Assembly (NCBI GenBank): GCA_964624635.1
Contig: CAZUXM010000003.1
Coordinates: forward strand, 36,784 to 100,783
DNA: 64,000 nt
Direction of reading: 5' to 3'
Source of the DNA: JANWKQ01 sp964624635
GTDB lineage: Bacteria > Bacteroidota > Bacteroidia > CAIKAF01
Shown here: positions 62,387 through 64,000 of the stretch, in pieces
Layout of the letters: each line of letters starts with the position of its first letter
Position numbering within the stretch: position 1 is the first letter of the stretch
Notes under the pieces: model-generated
What the model was told of the DNA's origin: nothing
The model's database searches: none
What the model saw: only the letters and a program-made list of their open reading frames with translations
Made by a program: the position numbers and the translations under genes

Positions 62387-62958
62387 TAAAATTCTTTCAC
62401 GTAATAGTTTTGACTAAAAGCCATTTTATAATCAGCAATTTTGCGGCTAAAGCTGGCATCCACCTGCTTATCACCAACGCTAATAATAATACCGCCAATA
62501 ATATTTTTATCAATTCTCTCTTCAATTTCAATAGAAGATGCATTGATAAATTCTTTGTTGTTTTTAATAATGTTGGTTACTTCTGCACGAATTTTTTCAT
62601 TCATTGGTGCTGCAGTAGTTACAGTAGCAGTAACAATCCCTTTTAATTTTTTATATGCTGCGGTAAAAGCATCTGAAATTTCTGCGATGTACATTTCACG
62701 ACGAGCATCTACCAATTTTTCGAAAAACAACAATGTAAGTGGTGATACTTTACCTCCAAATGCTTTTTCGATGGCTGCTTTTTTAGTATGTAAATTAATC
62801 ACCGGGCTTTTTAGGAAGCTACGCAATTCTTCACTTTCATAACAAGCATTTTTTATGTTTGCCAAATCAGCATGCACTGCATCAGTAACTCCCTTTTCCT
62901 GAGCTAAAGACAACAAAGAGTGTGCATACCTCGATGATAATACTGAATAACCTGCCAT
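62386..62958 (-). CDS. atpH: ATP synthase F1 subunit delta
   Basis: 190 residues. Starts SSRYAHSLLSLAQEKG, with helices DLANIKNACYESEELRSFLKSPVINLHTKKAAIEKAF and LTLLFFEKLVDARREMYIAEISDAFTAAY; the C terminus has KGIVTATVTTAAPMNEKIRAEV and IEERIDKNIIGGIIISVGDKQVDASFSRKI. Peripheral-stalk subunit. It is separated from atpF by a 78-bp spacer holding a long inverted repeat. Confidence 0.93.
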   Translation of the reverse strand: MAGYSVLSSRYAHSLLSLAQEKGVTDAVHADLANIKNACYESEELRSFLKSPVINLHTKKAAIEKAFGGKVSPLTLLFFEKLVDARREMYIAEISDAFTAAYKKLKGIVTATVTTAAPMNEKIRAEVTNIIKNNKEFINASSIEIEERIDKNIIGGIIISVGDKQVDASFSRKIADYKMAFSQNYYVKEF

Positions 62959-62970
62959 ATTATATTTTAT

Positions 62971-63034
62971 GTTTCAGGTTTCAGATTTCGGGTTTCAGAT
63001 TCTAACTTGCAATCTGAAACCCGAAACCTGAAAC
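62971..63034. repeat. long inverted repeat between atpF and atpH
   Basis: GTTTCAGGTTTC plus CGGGTTTCAGATT (62971-63001) opposed to AATCTGAAACCCG plus GAAACCTGAAAC (63011-63034), 9-nt loop and a six-base bulge on the left arm. The TTTCAGGTTTC motif looks like a dispersed intergenic repeat rather than a unique feature. Confidence 0.65.
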
Positions 63035-63036
63035 TT

Positions 63037-63531
63037 TTAATTTAATGTTACTTCTTTCAAAATGTTCTCAACCACTTCGGTTTGTTTACCGTTGTCAGAC
63101 ATTTTTTCTTTCAAAATTTTCTCAGCTACTTCAATAGATAAAGCTGCTACCTGATTACGTAATTCTGTAACCGCCTTCATCTTTTCGTTATTGATGTTTT
63201 CACGGGCTGATGCAGTAATTCTAGCTGCTTCTTCTTGTGCTGCTGCTTTAGCTTCGCTAATCATTTTTTCTTTATGTTCACGAGCTTCTTTAATGATAGC
63301 ATCACGTTCTCTTTTAGCTTCAGCTAATAAAGCTTCGTTTTCTGATTTTAAAGCAGTAAGTTTTTTCTCAGCTTCTTTAGCTGAATTTAAAGCATTGGCA
63401 ATGCTCTCTTCTCTTTTTTTGATGGAACCTAAAATAGGTTTCCATGCAAATTTGCGAAGAACTAACAAAAGGATGAGGAAGGAACACATCATCCAAAACA
63501 CTAAGCCTATACTGGGATTTAACAAATCCAT
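63037..63531 (-). CDS. atpF: ATP synthase F0 subunit b
   Basis: 164 residues. An N-terminal membrane helix (PSIGLVFWMMCSFLILLLVLRKFAW) is followed by a long A/K/E-rich helix (EESIANALNSAKEAEKKLTALKSENEALLAEAKRE). FxWKPILGSIKKREESI is the family hinge. Peripheral stalk linking F0 to delta. Usual length. Confidence 0.95.
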   Translation of the reverse strand: MDLLNPSIGLVFWMMCSFLILLLVLRKFAWKPILGSIKKREESIANALNSAKEAEKKLTALKSENEALLAEAKRERDAIIKEAREHKEKMISEAKAAAQEEAARITASARENINNEKMKAVTELRNQVAALSIEVAEKILKEKMSDNGKQTEVVENILKEVTLN

Positions 63532-63572
63532 ATTGTAATTATTTTAAATGTTTAAATGAACTCATTTTTTTA

Positions 63573-63611
63573 AAAGCCCCTTACCAACCAACCGTTGACT
63601 GAAGGGGCTTT
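63573..63611. promoter_or_regulatory. intra-operon hairpin between atpE and atpF
   Basis: Stem AAAGCCCCTT / AAGGGGCTTT (63573-63582, 63602-63611), 19-nt loop. On the minus strand only four T follow before A-rich sequence, so it is a weak terminator or a processing/stability element after atpE, whose product is needed in many copies. A T tract lies on the plus-strand side. Confidence 0.6.
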
Positions 63612-63620
63612 CGTTTTTTC

Positions 63621-63866
63621 TTAAGCATTCATTGCAAGGAAACAGATAACCGCACCGAAAAGAGCAACCCCCTCAACGAAAGCTGCCAAGATGATAGCGG
63701 TACCACGAATACCATTAAGAGCTTCAGGTTGACGGGCAATACCTTCAGCGGCACGTGCACCAATTAAACCTACTCCTAAACCTGCTCCGATAGCAACAAG
63801 CCCTGCTCCGATTCCGGCTCCCAATGGACCCCAAGACTCAAGCAAAACAGTTAACAAATTAGACAT
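63621..63866 (-). CDS. atpE: ATP synthase F0 subunit c
   Basis: 81 residues, two membrane hairpin helices: GAGIGAGLVAIGAGLGVGLIGARAAEGIARQPEA and IILAAFVEGVALFGAVICFLA. The Glu in AAFVEGVALF is the ion-binding carboxylate. The polar loop is RQPEALNGIR. Forms the rotor ring. Confidence 0.97.
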   Translation of the reverse strand: MSNLLTVLLESWGPLGAGIGAGLVAIGAGLGVGLIGARAAEGIARQPEALNGIRGTAIILAAFVEGVALFGAVICFLAMNA

Positions 63867-63891
63867 ATATATGTGTTTAAAAAATTACAAA

Positions 63892-64000
63892 TTAATGATG
63901 CTCTGCATGTCCGTGTTCATGTCCATGTGGCTCCTCTACTGCTGCGCCAATCATTTGTGCAGTAAGCAGTGTGAATATATATGCTTGGATAGCTGCTACC
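63892..64000 (-). CDS. atpB: ATP synthase F0 subunit a, C-terminal end
   Basis: Only the last 36 codons are in the window (the gene continues to the right). The chain reads VAAIQAYIFTLLTAQMIGAA, typical of the last membrane helix of subunit a, followed by a His/Glu-rich tail (EEPHGHEHGHAEHH). Subunit a forms the proton half-channels next to the c-ring. The stop is 26 bp before atpE. Confidence 0.9.
   Translation of the reverse strand, partial: VAAIQAYIFTLLTAQMIGAAVEEPHGHEHGHAEHH

Overview
The window looks like a chromosomal segment of a Bacteroidota bacterium, probably of Flavobacteriia/Sphingobacteriia type. The supporting signs are low GC with A/T-rich spacers, promoter boxes of the TTG-N(17-23)-TAnnTTTG type with few Shine-Dalgarno sequences, at least six type IX secretion (T9SS) cargo proteins with type A or type B C-terminal domains, a PorP/SprF protein, DUF2723 membrane proteins, an IPExxxVDY-family protein beside pyruvate kinase, and an atp operon (atpB-E-F-H-x-A-G) without atpD/atpC. 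Two runs of N (35522-35570 and 58624-58633) show it is a draft assembly.

Layout. 1-4916: end of a surface-polysaccharide cluster (2-hydroxyacid dehydrogenase, methyltransferase, two glycosyltransferase-like proteins, Wzx-type flippase). 4929-15213, minus strand: a duplicated LamG T9SS protein, pyk and its IPExxxVDY partner, two paralogous small secreted proteins, an M28 peptidase lipoprotein, cysS, a 24-residue membrane peptide with its own promoter and terminator, and a large type B T9SS protein. 15214-25000: a delta-60-repeat T9SS protein, a cyclase-fold protein, tRNA-Leu, prs-rplY, an SGNH/PKD T9SS protein, a cytochrome P460-like protein and leuS. 25219-33746: a PorP/SprF plus mini type B lipoprotein pair, a TMTC-like protein, ruvC, a flippase-like/GT2/ABC permease/AlkC-like row. 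33747-37144: an uncharacterised lipoprotein plus large helical protein pair, broken by an assembly gap. 37211-45000: a structured RNA candidate, pruA, an FtsB-like protein, a catalytically degenerate tyrosine recombinase and a DUF2723 protein. 45040-59300: housekeeping genes (trHb, msrB, purQ, rbfA), T9SS cargo, and several dispersed repeat families, including a GIY-YIG nuclease gene bracketed by direct repeats. 59319-64000: the atp operon with a foreign secreted gene inside it.

The most interesting items are: (1) a tyrosine recombinase-fold protein with almost all catalytic residues replaced but its own clean promoter; (2) a short palindromic repeat (CCCTGAGnnTTGTCGAAGGG type) that appears to have been inserted in frame into atpG and twice into a K/E/P-rich membrane protein, translated in different frames; (3) a 138-nt multi-stem RNA candidate upstream of pruA; (4) a 24-aa membrane peptide gene with promoter and terminator; (5) two copies of a 200-270 bp palindromic element placed exactly between convergent genes; (6) a GIY-YIG gene whose stop codon is supplied by the flanking repeat; (7) a gene whose entire 5' leader seems to be the previous gene's terminator hairpin. 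I see no defence system, prophage, CRISPR array or classical insertion sequence.
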